Source: Methanobrevibacter sp.
Lineage (GTDB): Archaea; Methanobacteriota; Methanobacteria; Methanobacteriales; Methanobacteriaceae
NCBI GenBank assembly: GCA_017652345.1
Contig: JAGCBE010000292.1
Span: 7,317-71,316 of the forward strand
Length of the DNA stretch: 64,000 nt
Direction of reading: 5' to 3'
Below are positions 49,054-58,265 of this stretch, piece by piece. Position 1 is the first letter of the stretch. Every line of letters starts with the position of its first letter. The position numbers and the translations under genes were made by a program. The notes beneath the pieces were generated by a model that was not told the DNA's origin, searched no databases, and saw only the letters and a list, made by a program, of their open reading frames with translations.

Positions 49054-49399
49054 ATCCATACACTCCAAATACAACAATTTCTTCCCCTTTAGATGTTGTG
49101 AAATCCTCTTTATATGTTTCTAAATCATAATTGTCTAACCATTCTTTATATGTTTTAATATATTCAAATTCGCAATATTCTTCAAACGTCCTAATATCAC
49201 AATTTGTTCCAGAAAAAGTTTCATTATATTCTTGCCACATTCTTTTTGCTTCTGTTAATGGAATTAGTTTTTCTCCCCATAATACCAATTCTCCTTTTAC
49301 AAATTTATCCCAATCGCTTTTTTCACAAACTGTGACAGAGTGCGTAGAAGATGAGTTTGTTTCAAAAACAGAACGTCTAGTTTTAATTATATTTACCAT
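49043..49399 (-). CDS. FETNSSSTH-family protein 1
   Basis: A 118-residue protein; ATG 49399 chosen. Starts MVNIIKTRRSVFETNSSST, the signature shared with the next two genes. Then LTEAKRMWQEYNETFSG and an acidic domain. Paralog family; unknown function, tandem copies typical of large phages. Confidence 0.5.
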   Translation of the reverse strand: MVNIIKTRRSVFETNSSSTHSVTVCEKSDWDKFVKGELVLWGEKLIPLTEAKRMWQEYNETFSGTNCDIRTFEEYCEFEYIKTYKEWLDNYDLETYKEDFTTSKGEEIVVFGVYGYDG

Positions 49400-49919
49400 A
49401 AAATATATAGTCCTCCTTGTCTGCATATTTTTGCTCCGCTTCTTCAAAATATTCCATATCGGAATTATCATTATCTGTAATTAAAAGGCTTTGTTCGTTA
49501 AATAGCCAATCAATTAATAAAGATGGCTGATCGATAATTAGTTCGATAAAACCTTCTAATTCGTCACAATGGTCTATATAGTACCAAGAATTTGGTTCAA
49601 TGGTCTCTACATCAAGCCAACTTGCTTTAATATGATAATTTGACAATATATCTGTTATTTTATTTCTATATTCATAATATTTTTGTTTGTCGTTTTCATA
49701 ATCGTAAAATCTTTGATAAATCGCAGTATGTAAATAACGTCCTTTTGTTTCTGCATCACTATTCCAAGATTGCTCCCATCCAAATTCTCCCATATCAAAA
49801 TATAACTCTTCTGGAAGCTCTTTTGGCTCTTCTCTTTTAATTACTAATGCGTGTGTAGAAGAAGAATTTGTCTCCCAAACGCCCTTTCTAATTTTAATAT
49901 TGCTCATTATAATAATCAT
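49383..49919 (-). CDS. FETNSSSTH-family protein 2
   Basis: A 178-residue protein; AAGGAG precedes ATG 49919. Opening IKIRKGVWETNSSSTH. Long acidic, tyrosine/aspartate-rich body (FYDYENDKQKYYEYRNK). The 3' end overlaps the next gene's start by ~17 bases. Same family as its neighbours. Confidence 0.5.
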   Translation of the reverse strand: MIIIMSNIKIRKGVWETNSSSTHALVIKREEPKELPEELYFDMGEFGWEQSWNSDAETKGRYLHTAIYQRFYDYENDKQKYYEYRNKITDILSNYHIKASWLDVETIEPNSWYYIDHCDELEGFIELIIDQPSLLIDWLFNEQSLLITDNDNSDMEYFEEAEQKYADKEDYIFYGKYN

Positions 49920-50404
49920 ACTCCTCTCCTTGCGGATATTTTTCTTTTTGTTGCCTTATTAACTCTTCATATTGACCATCATATCCGGCTATAATTGTTG
50001 AATTCTCGCCAAACAAATATTGTAAGAACAGAATCTCATCTTTTACAATTTTGTCGAGCATCAATCTTGCACAGGTGTCTTTTACTTCATAATCGTAATA
50101 ATTTGGCTCTCCAGCCAAATTCCAATGCAACTTAGCCCATTCTATTCTAATACTATATTTCCCTAACATATCTTTGATTTCTTTCTGCCTATTAACATAT
50201 TCTGTTTTACTGCAACATTCATACATAATAGTATTAAGATAGTTCGCACGTTTTTGTAAATCGTTATAATAAACGTCATTTGTCAAGTCTTCAACTCCAA
50301 AATAAATATATCCGTGGGAACGATAAGTTTTTTTGCTTGTGTATGCAAATTGCGTGTGTAGAAGAAGAATTTGTTTCAAAAACACCGCCTCTAATTTTCA
50401 TCAT
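49894..50404 (-). CDS. FETNSSSTH-family protein 3, read through a +1 CGGA site
   Basis: About 169 residues. ATG 50404 behind GGGAGGTGAG opens MMKIRGGVFETNSSSTH, continues to NLSFP and reaches CGG; zero frame stops 18 bases further. The +1 reading gives GYIYFGVEDLTNDVYYND, aligned with the paralog's LPEELYFDMGEFG segment. The two halves together make the same fold as the 178-residue paralog, strong evidence for four-base reading. Confidence 0.7.
50311..50314 (-). other. CGGA +1 decoding site 9 (FETNSSSTH family)
   Basis: CCA CGG ATA in zero frame terminates soon; C-GGA-TAT joins the two halves of the family protein. Codon 31. Confidence 0.85.
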
Positions 50405-50409
50405 TTTTC

Positions 50410-50520
50410 TCACCTCCCACCTTGAAAAACATAGTTTATTATATGTATTGCAAGTTGATAACCACACATAAAACAAATTACGCTGATTAGCAATACAAAC
50501 ACAAATTTAATCAATATCAT
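50410..50520 (-). CDS. Small membrane peptide
   Basis: A 36-residue peptide MILIKFVFVLLISVICFM... with one hydrophobic helix and a basic/glycine end. It starts inside the 3' end of the upstream phosphatase gene (ATG 50520) and stops just before the next RBS. Codon usage is consistent. Weakly supported because of size. Confidence 0.35.
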   Translation of the reverse strand: MILIKFVFVLLISVICFMCGYQLAIHIINYVFQGGR

Positions 50521-50989
50521 TATTTTTCCCATCCTTCAAAATCTCCACACATTTCCTATAATCTCTCCTTGTAAACCCAACCTCTCTATTTACCAAACAC
50601 AAATGGCTCATTTGCTCTTCTAACATATCCGAATCGTCGTCTATAATCACATAATTGTTAAATTCGTTATGTTCTTTTAGGTATTGCTTTATTTCATAGC
50701 CACGTTCTTTCCCAAGATATGGTGTAATGCCGTATATTTCCATATCAAGCTCGTCTTCTACAATTTTTGTATGTTTATCACTAAGCCTCCAGGTACTAGA
50801 TAGAACTATTTTAGCGTCTTTTTTTTGCGCTAATTTTTTCACTAATTCGCAACACTTATAATCCAAGATAGTTTGACCGTAAAATTTTCTAAATCTACGA
50901 AAATTTTTATCTCCTAGTAATTCATACAAAGCCAAAATGTGTCTTTGGTTATTTAATACCCCATCAACGTCTAAAAAAATAACATTCAT
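50507..50989 (-). CDS. HAD-superfamily phosphatase
   Basis: A 160-residue HAD protein of the type found in RNA-repair and phage proteins. Motif I is FLDVDGVLNN (catalytic Asp pair), motif II IVLSSTWR, motif IV VIIDDDSDML. It would hydrolyse a phosphomonoester, possibly a nucleotide or tRNA end. The stop overlaps a small membrane peptide. Confidence 0.8.
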   Translation of the reverse strand: MNVIFLDVDGVLNNQRHILALYELLGDKNFRRFRKFYGQTILDYKCCELVKKLAQKKDAKIVLSSTWRLSDKHTKIVEDELDMEIYGITPYLGKERGYEIKQYLKEHNEFNNYVIIDDDSDMLEEQMSHLCLVNREVGFTRRDYRKCVEILKDGKNNDID

Positions 50990-51724
50990 TTATAAGTCCT
51001 CCAACCCATCTATCATATCCTCTTCGTATTCTTCGCTATCAATATAATTTTTATATTCTTCAAACTCTTCGTCTAGCTTATCAATTTCTTCTTGACTTGT
51101 TTGTTCTTCTATCTCTCTAATAATAGACCAGTCATCTATAATTTTAGCAAACACATACCAAACATCTGTTAACATTGTGTATATGCGATTATCAACGTAT
51201 TCTCCTGCAAAATCTGTTTCATTACTCATTTTATCAACATACCAATCAATATAAGCCTCTCTTATATCTTCATTGGAAACATTTTCGTTATCCAGAAAGT
51301 TGTTGGCAATATCTGTGAGCCTTTCTTTTTCTCTTTTTTTTGCTTCGCTAATTTCTTTGTAGCCTTCTGTAGATTTGATTAGCTTTCTTTCTAGCGAGCG
51401 AATAATTCTAAGTATATCAGAGTTAATCATCCTTTTCAGACAGTCTACATCGTCTATTGACAGAGAGTAATAACATATTTCATATTCGCTATTTGATAAA
51501 AATATTCCGTCAGCGTAACCATAATCTTCTGCTCGATCATTATCTTCTCCAACAATTTTAAAAGAAACCTTTTTTGCAATACAATCAATATTGTAAAGTT
51601 GTAGAGTCACCACAAAATTTTTATAAACAAACAAAGTCCATTTTTTTGACCACAATTCTGGATTAAGATAGTTTTGCAAAATAAAACTATAATCAATATC
51701 ATAAACCTTTAAGACAGGCAACAT
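50990..51724 (-). CDS. Acidic hypothetical protein
   Basis: A 244-residue acidic protein, very rich in Asp/Glu toward the C-terminus (EEFEEYKNYIDSEEYEED). Starts directly after the previous stop (ATG AT AA overlap). Possibly a DNA mimic, by charge alone. Family not recognised. Confidence 0.45.
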   Translation of the reverse strand: MLPVLKVYDIDYSFILQNYLNPELWSKKWTLFVYKNFVVTLQLYNIDCIAKKVSFKIVGEDNDRAEDYGYADGIFLSNSEYEICYYSLSIDDVDCLKRMINSDILRIIRSLERKLIKSTEGYKEISEAKKREKERLTDIANNFLDNENVSNEDIREAYIDWYVDKMSNETDFAGEYVDNRIYTMLTDVWYVFAKIIDDWSIIREIEEQTSQEEIDKLDEEFEEYKNYIDSEEYEEDMIDGLEDL

Positions 51725-52087
51725 TTAATATTCCTCCTCTTCATTTTGTAATTCTTCAACGGTTCTCCAAGAATTGCCTCCTGTAAGTTTATCAAAGGTT
51801 TCATAGTGGTCTTCTGGATTAAATATTTTTGGAACATTATATTCCCACCATTCGGAACCGTCATATTCCCCTCTTTGAATATATGTGTGGTCGTTAAAAT
51901 AAATGATTAAATCCGATGCAATTTCTTGACCTCCATATCCATTATCATATTCAAAATTTGCTAGTTGCTCAAATTTACACCAATCAATTCTGTATTTTCC
52001 GCTACTACTACCAATAAACATAACATCGTTTATTTGATGCCCGCTATCTAAAATTGCCTCTATTGTTTCTTGTAAAAAATTAATCAT
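51725..52087 (-). CDS. Hypothetical protein
   Basis: A 120-residue protein. Beta-rich core (GKYRIDWCKFEQLANFEYD, DGSEWWEYNVPKIF) reminiscent of small antitoxin-like folds; AAGGAGG RBS. Function unknown. Confidence 0.45.
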   Translation of the reverse strand: MINFLQETIEAILDSGHQINDVMFIGSSSGKYRIDWCKFEQLANFEYDNGYGGQEIASDLIIYFNDHTYIQRGEYDGSEWWEYNVPKIFNPEDHYETFDKLTGGNSWRTVEELQNEEEEY

Positions 52088-52099
52088 TGTTTATCCTCC

Positions 52100-52600
52100 T
52101 TACCACCACAAGTCGAACATATTATCGGTAAGCATTTGCATACCAATCTTGAATTGTTCTTGTTGGTATTTATCAATCTCGTCTTGTCTTTTTCTCCACT
52201 TGTCTCTAATTTCTTCTTGTTCTGGTGTCAACGGTTTATTAAAATCTTCTTGTGTAAGCATTCCATTGAGATTATATGAATCAAAAAACTCATTGTCGTA
52301 TTCATTAGTCTGGTCTTTTGGTAGTTGTGCTTCTCTTAAATGGTGGGCTATTTCTCTAATCGTGTTTCTCCATTGTTGAATGCAAGCCTCATCCTCTTCT
52401 TCTCCTGTAATTTCTGGATGCTCTTGTTCAAACTTACTAATAACACTCATTGGAATACCCAAATATTTTTCATTAGCGAAATCTTCTAGCATATTAGGAA
52501 TTACTGTTAAAAACCACCAATCAATACTCCACAAATCCCTATAGGAATATCCTTTCTTTGTTCTTTGCACAACGTGCTTTATTCCGCCTATTAAGTTCAT
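52100..52600 (-). CDS. Conserved phage/host hypothetical protein
   Basis: A 166-residue protein containing TKKGYSYRDLWSIDWWFLT, LREAQLPKDQTNEYDNEF and an Asp/Gln-rich C-terminus. This YxxxDxWxxDxW pattern is widespread in gut-phage genomes but uncharacterised. ATG overlaps the primase stop. Confidence 0.5.
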   Translation of the reverse strand: MNLIGGIKHVVQRTKKGYSYRDLWSIDWWFLTVIPNMLEDFANEKYLGIPMSVISKFEQEHPEITGEEEDEACIQQWRNTIREIAHHLREAQLPKDQTNEYDNEFFDSYNLNGMLTQEDFNKPLTPEQEEIRDKWRKRQDEIDKYQQEQFKIGMQMLTDNMFDLWW

Positions 52601-53557
52601 TGTACTAATCTCCTTTTCTCATAAATTTTTCTAAAGACATCTACGCCTTTATCTATTGGTGCGTCTTTTTCTTCTAACAAATTATCTGTATCTTCCATAA
52701 TATAACATTTATTATATTTTGCTAGATTCAAAAAATTTTTATCTTTTAGAGCGTCTTTATCTTTGTCTAGTGCCATTATAACATTAACACGCAATTTAAG
52801 CAATATTTTCATTTGTTCTTTACTTATGTGTGAGGTTCCTATTGCGATGGAATTAAAAATACTATTTGTTTCTAGCTTCATTACAGACTTTTCACCTTCT
52901 ACTAATATAACTTCATTTTGTTCCATAATATTCCCTATATGCCAATGATAGCCCCAAAACAAATCGTTTCTTCCAAGAGGAAAGTAATATATGTATTTTG
53001 CCATTCCGAAATTCTTTCCATTTTGGATGTGCTGCTCTCCCTTTAATGTTTATAATGTTTCCATCTAAATCCCAAACTGGAAATACAATTCTACAAGCGT
53101 TATCATCATATCGCACTTGGTATTTTTGCAAAACTTCTTTTGATATTCCCTCTTCAACCCAGCTGTTAATTGTTATGTCTTTATATTTTTCCATAATGTT
53201 TTCATCTAATATCATTCTGGTTGGCAACACCTCTTCTTCTTTTTTTTTGTAATGTCGAATAACCTTCATTATCGGCTCTTCTTCCTCTAAAGAAAAATGC
53301 CCCCACGAAGCCAACATTCTAATTGCCTGTTCATATGTTACTTTGTGATATTTTTGCACAAATTTAATAATTGTTCCGCCTTCTCCACAAGAAAAGCAAT
53401 ACCAACACTTTTTATCTTGATTTACAAAAAAAGAGGGTGTTTTTTCGTGTGTAAACGGACTTAAACCGACATATTCTGTGCCACTAGGCTTTAATTCTAC
53501 ATATTGACTTATGTATGCTAAAATATCTATTTTGTCGATTAAATCCTCCAACAACAA
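52597..53557 (-). CDS. dnaG: DnaG-type primase, read through a +1 CGGA site
   Basis: About 319 residues when CGGA 53005-53008 is read as one unit. The N-terminal zinc finger is LSPFTHEKTPSFFVNQ ... CWYCFSCGEGG. The catalytic core continues to WKEF-x-MAKYIYYFPLG across the site, and the TOPRIM domain has VILVEGEKSVMKL and VIMALDKDKDA. Without the shift, the TOPRIM domain is lost. It makes RNA primers; the adjacent DnaB gene is its partner. Shorter than cellular DnaG (lacking the helicase-binding domain). Confidence 0.85.
53005..53008 (-). other. CGGA +1 decoding site 10 (primase)
   Basis: TTT CGG AAT in zero frame stops at 52913; C-GGA-ATG continues the primase core into the TOPRIM domain. 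Codon 184. Confidence 0.9.
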
Positions 53558-53568
53558 ACGCCCCCTTA

Positions 53569-54888
53569 CTAAATTGGTAAATCCGAATATTCGTGCTGTT
53601 TTGCTTCCTGCATTGTCATTGTTTCCCCAACGAAATGCAAATCAATATAATCGTAGTTAATGTCACCGTGACTTTTGCCGTTTCTGTTTAGCGAAACAAA
53701 TAATTTATATTTGCCACAGTCCACACCGTCTCTATTAATTTCTTCTGGAGTTTTTTCAACTATCTTTACAAGTGTACTACAATACTGTTCAATTCTATAA
53801 GATTCTCCTGTTTCTCCACCCCTATTGCTTTGCGCAGCTGCTATTACACTCATATCCATACCTACAGCGACTTTATTTTTTAAGAAATTTGTAATTTTAC
53901 CAAGTTCAACATACGCGTCATCTGTATCTGGCGCTTTAATATAGTCCATAATTACCAAATCCAGACCTATTTTTGAATCCCATTTTTTTATTGTAGCCTC
54001 CATTGTTTCTGTAGTCCAGGCAGGATTATTAATATGTATAATTGGTAATTTTTTGAGCGTTTCAATAGCCTGTAATACTTTGTTTTCTTCTTCTTTTGTG
54101 TCAAATTTTTGTAGTTTAATTTTTTTAATACTCACCTGACTTAAAGCAGCCAACACCCTTTCAGTCCAACCCAATGTTGACATTTCGCTATCCAAATATA
54201 ACACACAAACGCCATTTAGCGCCTTATGTATCGCTTCATTCATTAATAAAACAGATTTGCCAACTTTTCTTTTAGCAGAGAAAATAACCAATTCTCCTTT
54301 TTCATATGTTACAAAATCATTAAGAGAATTGAATTTAGATGGAATACCACCACCATTTTGTGCTCTCTTAATAATTTCTCCATATATACTATCTATTTTC
54401 TCTCCAATTAGGCATTCATCATCTCCGGTTAAGAACTCGTCTCCTATATGATTGAGTTTATCATATATACTATTTTGCAGAGTTCCAATATCTAGCTTTT
54501 CATTCATACATTGGCTTTCAAATGATTGCAGTTGTTGTAATAATTTTCTCTTAAACGCAAACTTAATTATATCTTTGGCAAGTTCCTTGTATTCGTTTGG
54601 TGTGTCTCTTGCAACATATGGGCTATCGCTTACAATTTCTGCCAAGTTAATATTTTTTGTTGCGTTTGAATCTTCTGTCGAATTTTCTATTTTAGAAGCC
54701 AAATTAAACTCATCTATATTTGTAACTCCACTATCGTATAGTTCTTTAATAATCTTAAACAAGACCTTATTTGCAGGAGATGTAAAATATTCCGGTTTTA
54801 ATTTGTCGCTTACTACTATAAATTCCGGATGAATAATTAATGTTGAAATTAAACCAGATTCCGCTTGTGTATTCTGTAAATTAGCCAA
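53569..54888 (-). CDS. dnaB: Replicative DNA helicase (DnaB type)
   Basis: A 439-residue helicase. N-terminal domain ESGLISTLIIHPEF, then the RecA-like core with Walker A FSAKRKVGKSVLLMNE, Walker B LDLVIMDYIKAPD and the DnaB-type IAAAQSNRG. It translocates on the lagging strand and recruits the primase encoded next. Overlaps the upstream gene by 8 bases. Confidence 0.9.
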   Translation of the reverse strand: MANLQNTQAESGLISTLIIHPEFIVVSDKLKPEYFTSPANKVLFKIIKELYDSGVTNIDEFNLASKIENSTEDSNATKNINLAEIVSDSPYVARDTPNEYKELAKDIIKFAFKRKLLQQLQSFESQCMNEKLDIGTLQNSIYDKLNHIGDEFLTGDDECLIGEKIDSIYGEIIKRAQNGGGIPSKFNSLNDFVTYEKGELVIFSAKRKVGKSVLLMNEAIHKALNGVCVLYLDSEMSTLGWTERVLAALSQVSIKKIKLQKFDTKEEENKVLQAIETLKKLPIIHINNPAWTTETMEATIKKWDSKIGLDLVIMDYIKAPDTDDAYVELGKITNFLKNKVAVGMDMSVIAAAQSNRGGETGESYRIEQYCSTLVKIVEKTPEEINRDGVDCGKYKLFVSLNRNGKSHGDINYDYIDLHFVGETMTMQEAKQHEYSDLPI

Positions 54889-55318
54889 TCAAATCTTGCC
54901 ACCCCCCTTTTTCTTCTCTTTCAAATTTGAAAGTTTCTTCTTCTTTGGGAATATTTACTGGACGAAGTTTGTTTAATGTCTGCTCATATGATTGCTTCAC
55001 TTTGTCTCTATCCATTACTTTTTTTAATCCCCAAATACTCCTAAGAGGGATTTGATTCTTGATTATGTAATTCATTGTAAAAAGCACATAGTTGGCGTCA
55101 TAGTTTTCCTTATCGACATAATCGCTAATTTTTTTACGAATGAATATTCCGCTTTCTTCGTTTGTGACATAATTACAAAATGCAAGAAACACCTCGTTCT
55201 TTATTTCCTTTTTTTCATAGCAAGCGAAATGATAGCATTTGCCATTGTCTCTAATCATTTCGTTTTCATTTTGTATCTCAGGATTTTTACAATATTTGTA
55301 AGCACATTTCTTTGACAT
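54881..55318 (-). CDS. Zinc-finger replication accessory protein (possible helicase loader)
   Basis: A 145-residue protein opening CAYKYCKNPEIQ, with CYHFACYEK (C..C..H..C, zinc), then a helical domain and a basic C-terminus. Its overlap with DnaB suggests a loader or adaptor. Driven by a clear promoter immediately upstream. Confidence 0.5.
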   Translation of the reverse strand: MSKKCAYKYCKNPEIQNENEMIRDNGKCYHFACYEKKEIKNEVFLAFCNYVTNEESGIFIRKKISDYVDKENYDANYVLFTMNYIIKNQIPLRSIWGLKKVMDRDKVKQSYEQTLNKLRPVNIPKEEETFKFEREEKGGWQDLIG

Positions 55319-55348
55319 AACAATATCATCTCCCTATTTGCAATTTTG

Positions 55349-55377
55349 ATTTTATCATAATTATCATATATTGTCAA
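55349..55377 (-). promoter_or_regulatory. Sigma-70 type promoter for the replication genes
   Basis: On the - strand TTGACA (55377-55372), a 17-base spacer and TAAAAT (55354-55349) form a near-consensus promoter about 30 bases upstream of the start of the 145-residue gene that precedes DnaB and primase. Its -35 part lies within the 3' end of the PcfJ-like gene. Confidence 0.7.
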
Positions 55378-56554
55378 GTATAAATTTTTTATTTTTTGCA
55401 TAATTTTGTAAAAATTTCCTTTGTTCTTCTGTGATAACTACATTATTTTTTTGAAAAGCCTGACAAATGTGACCATTTTTAACTTCTACCGTTACTAAGC
55501 TGTCACTTATACTTTTTCTTTCTCTCATAAATACAATATGTGTTTTCCCATCAATTACCTTATCAATATAACTAGCCACGCAGTTGTGCATTTCTTGCGC
55601 TTCTTTTAAAATATCTTTTGTTGATGTTGGTTCAATAATACAATATTTCCCGTATGAATATGCCAACTCTCCTTTATACATTCTCGTAAACAACTCTTCT
55701 TTTCTTTCTTCTTTTATAATGTTAAAATTTCTTGCTACGATATGATGTCTTGATTTTAAAAAATGCGGATATTTCTCAAATTTACCCTTTCTATCACACA
55801 TTTCCGCTAACTTTGCCGACATATCTGCATAATCATATAAATCCTGTATGGCTTCCGAATCTCTTTCATAACCCTCATAATCTTCCAGGAAACAAATATA
55901 TTCTATCAGCGATTTATATTCATAATGAAAAATTTTAATTATGTCTAATATTCGATGATATTGACAAAATATTATCGAAAATCTTTGTATAAAATCTAGG
56001 TCGTCTTTGAACTGTGAGACATATCTTATACAATTAAAAAAATCTGGGTTTTCATTCATTCTGTTAAAATTACGATCTATTATATTTGGAAGAGTATATT
56101 TTGAGTGCCATCCACGCGTTAAGTTTCTATATTCTGACATATTATTAAGTTTAATTGCTCTCAGTATAGCGTTCAACACGTCTTTGGGGAATACTGATAA
56201 AGGGAAATTTACTGAATTATCTATTGGTATATTAAGAACAAGATATTGTTCCCAACAAAGATTGTTTTTCAAAAAAGATAAAACACTCCCCATATTTCTT
56301 AAATTCCAACCTCTATCAGCCGCCATTTCTATCATTTTATAATAAACCGGGAAATCTTCCTGCTTAATAATGTCTTTGTAATAATGGTTTGTAAAATAAA
56401 AATTAATGTTTTTAAGTTCTTTTTGTTTATCTGGCAAAATTTTAAAATATTTTCCACTATTTAAGTCAAACGAAATTTTATACGGAAATTCTTTGTTTGT
56501 AAAAATCAATAGGTTTTTATCTTTTTCCATTGTTATATCGTCTTTTTCAACCAT
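55364..56554 (-). CDS. PcfJ-like protein
   Basis: A 396-residue protein whose last third carries the PcfJ family signature: ILKEAQEMHNCVASYIDKV, ERKSISDSLVTVEVKNGHI, CQAFQKNN, EEQRKFLQNY. PcfJ was first described on the conjugative plasmid pCF10 and recurs in phages of Firmicutes and Bacteroides; activity is not established. The N-terminal two thirds are helical. Confidence 0.7.
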   Translation of the reverse strand: MVEKDDITMEKDKNLLIFTNKEFPYKISFDLNSGKYFKILPDKQKELKNINFYFTNHYYKDIIKQEDFPVYYKMIEMAADRGWNLRNMGSVLSFLKNNLCWEQYLVLNIPIDNSVNFPLSVFPKDVLNAILRAIKLNNMSEYRNLTRGWHSKYTLPNIIDRNFNRMNENPDFFNCIRYVSQFKDDLDFIQRFSIIFCQYHRILDIIKIFHYEYKSLIEYICFLEDYEGYERDSEAIQDLYDYADMSAKLAEMCDRKGKFEKYPHFLKSRHHIVARNFNIIKEERKEELFTRMYKGELAYSYGKYCIIEPTSTKDILKEAQEMHNCVASYIDKVIDGKTHIVFMRERKSISDSLVTVEVKNGHICQAFQKNNVVITEEQRKFLQNYAKNKKFILDNI

Positions 56555-56946
56555 TGTTCTATAATCCCCCTAATTTCAGCGATTTCCTCCTCTAATTCTT
56601 TTTTAAGATTTTCTTGCTCTTCATCTGTGTGGATCCACCAAGGGAAGCAGCTCCATTCTTTTATATTCTTTTCTATATCGTTTAATACTTCTGTAGAAAA
56701 TAAAACCATATCTTCGTGTATCACATTCATATTGCCATCTTCAATTTTAGCATAAATCGGATAGCCAAGATAAATAGTATAAAAATAACCTTCGGCATCA
56801 AATTCTATTTCTTGACAAGTTTCTGTGTTAAAAAATTTTTTAATTCCATTTAATAGGTTTAATGGAAAATTATCTACATAAGAAATTCTCTCTTTAAATC
56901 TTTCTATATCCCAATTAGTCCAACCAGCATTAGGTAATGTGAACAA
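56533..56946 (-). CDS. Hypothetical protein
   Basis: A 137-residue acidic protein with a hydrophobic N-terminal segment (MFTLPNAGWTNWDIERFKER), beta core (FDAEGYFYTIYLGYPIYAK) and helical coil at the end. The 3' end overlaps the next gene. Unknown. Confidence 0.4.
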   Translation of the reverse strand: MFTLPNAGWTNWDIERFKERISYVDNFPLNLLNGIKKFFNTETCQEIEFDAEGYFYTIYLGYPIYAKIEDGNMNVIHEDMVLFSTEVLNDIEKNIKEWSCFPWWIHTDEEQENLKKELEEEIAEIRGIIEQWLKKTI

Positions 56947-56948
56947 AT

Positions 56949-57605
56949 TTATTCCTCCTTTTCATAATCAAACGAATAATATCCTTTACCGACGACAATA
57001 TGTATTTCTTCTTCATCTTGGAATCCAATTACTATTGTGTCTCCAGAGCCGATATAATAAAATGGAAGTTCTTTATCTTTTATGAGTGCGCTTAAAACAT
57101 CTTTAACCCAACCCTCAGTTTCCTGCCTGTTAATATTGACAGCGTCTTTGCCACCAAACTGAAAGAAATGATCTGGGAAAATGATATTTTTGTCATTGAT
57201 TTTTAACGCCTCTTCATCGTCTAAATATACTTTGCTATCACAAAAAGGACAGCGTACATAAGGAATCCCATATTCACCATAATTTCGTTCTGTTTCTTTA
57301 TCAACGATAAATTTCTCGTCACATTTTTCGCAAACAATTTCTTTTTTTTGATTATAACTATTCTCTTCATTCCCCTTATTATATATTATCGTTTCAGCCC
57401 CAATAATTTTTACGCTTGGATTTTTTTTATGACATAAATCGTCATCATATGTTTCACAATAATATTTTAATTTATTTTCTATACTTTTGTTTTTGTTGAT
57501 AATATATTCAGTATCTTCTTGCCCTGGAATAGTTACTTCTACTTTTAAATCGTTCCCGCTTTTTAGCGCAGACAACGCAACCTGAATTAAATCTATTTTT
57601 TTCAT
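56949..57605 (-). CDS. Zinc-ribbon hypothetical protein
   Basis: A 218-residue protein. A helical N-terminus, then a zinc ribbon CEKCDEKFIVDKE ... YVRCPFCDSKVYL, and a beta-rich end (VIGFQDEEEIHIVVGKGYY). Possible DNA/RNA-binding accessory. Confidence 0.5.
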   Translation of the reverse strand: MKKIDLIQVALSALKSGNDLKVEVTIPGQEDTEYIINKNKSIENKLKYYCETYDDDLCHKKNPSVKIIGAETIIYNKGNEENSYNQKKEIVCEKCDEKFIVDKETERNYGEYGIPYVRCPFCDSKVYLDDEEALKINDKNIIFPDHFFQFGGKDAVNINRQETEGWVKDVLSALIKDKELPFYYIGSGDTIVIGFQDEEEIHIVVGKGYYSFDYEKEE

Positions 57606-57657
57606 TCTTTCTTTCCTCCAAACATTTATAAATAAAAACGGAAGAGTTTTGTTTTAT

Positions 57658-57978
57658 TTATTCAATATTTGTTTCTTGTTCTGTATTTGCTTGTTTTAGT
57701 TCTTCAACAATGCTTTGTTTATTTTGCTCTTGTTCTTCTTTTGGTTCTCCCTTTAGGCTGATGTTGGGAAACGTAAGTTTTAAGCTAATAGGCGAAAGTA
57801 AGAAACTTATTATTCCAACACAAAAACCCTGTATATAGCTCCAACTATATGTTAATCCGAATGTGTAAACAACAAGATTTCCTATACCCCACCATATAGC
57901 TCCATTTGCCAATAATGCCACACACAAGGCAAACAACCCAATAAGAATTAAACCTAATGTTCTGCCAAATTTTTTCAA
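57658..57978 (-). CDS. Membrane protein
   Basis: A 106-residue protein with three hydrophobic segments (LGLILIGLFALCVALLANG; IGNLVVYTFGLTYSW; VGIISFLLSPISLKL) and a hydrophilic Glu/Gln-rich tail. ATG overlaps the upstream stop (ATGA). Topology prediction only. Confidence 0.55.
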   Translation of the reverse strand: MKKFGRTLGLILIGLFALCVALLANGAIWWGIGNLVVYTFGLTYSWSYIQGFCVGIISFLLSPISLKLTFPNISLKGEPKEEQEQNKQSIVEELKQANTEQETNIE

Positions 57979-58265
57979 GTCATATCATCTCCTTTCTTTT
58001 CATAAAGACCACAATGACAAACACCCTTTGACCTACACGCCAAGCACGCGCATTTTGTAGCATCTACTTTCTTTAATGCACAAGGACAATAGCCTTCGTT
58101 ATCCTTAATTCTTTTTATTATTTCCTTGAATGTATATGTGTCTTCTGTTAATTCCATATGATCAAGGCTAAAATAACTAATTAAAAAAGCATACTTTGAA
58201 GGTATAAATGCTTTCAATTTATGCTTTTTACAAAATTTTAAATATTTTATATAGAGTTTTGCCAT
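57975..58265 (-). CDS. Ferredoxin-thioredoxin reductase-like catalytic protein
   Basis: A 96-residue protein. ATG 58265 is chosen because AAAGGAG precedes it; an earlier in-frame ATG lies inside a hairpin. Residues 55-87 contain CPCALKKVDATKCAC and CRSKGVCHCGLY, the CPC...CxC...CHC arrangement of the [4Fe-4S] catalytic subunit of ferredoxin-thioredoxin reductase, including the spacing of eight residues before CHC. It would pass electrons from ferredoxin to a thioredoxin/glutaredoxin, plausibly for the phage ribonucleotide reductase system encoded nearby. Confidence 0.65.
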   Translation of the reverse strand: MAKLYIKYLKFCKKHKLKAFIPSKYAFLISYFSLDHMELTEDTYTFKEIIKRIKDNEGYCPCALKKVDATKCACLACRSKGVCHCGLYEKKGDDMT

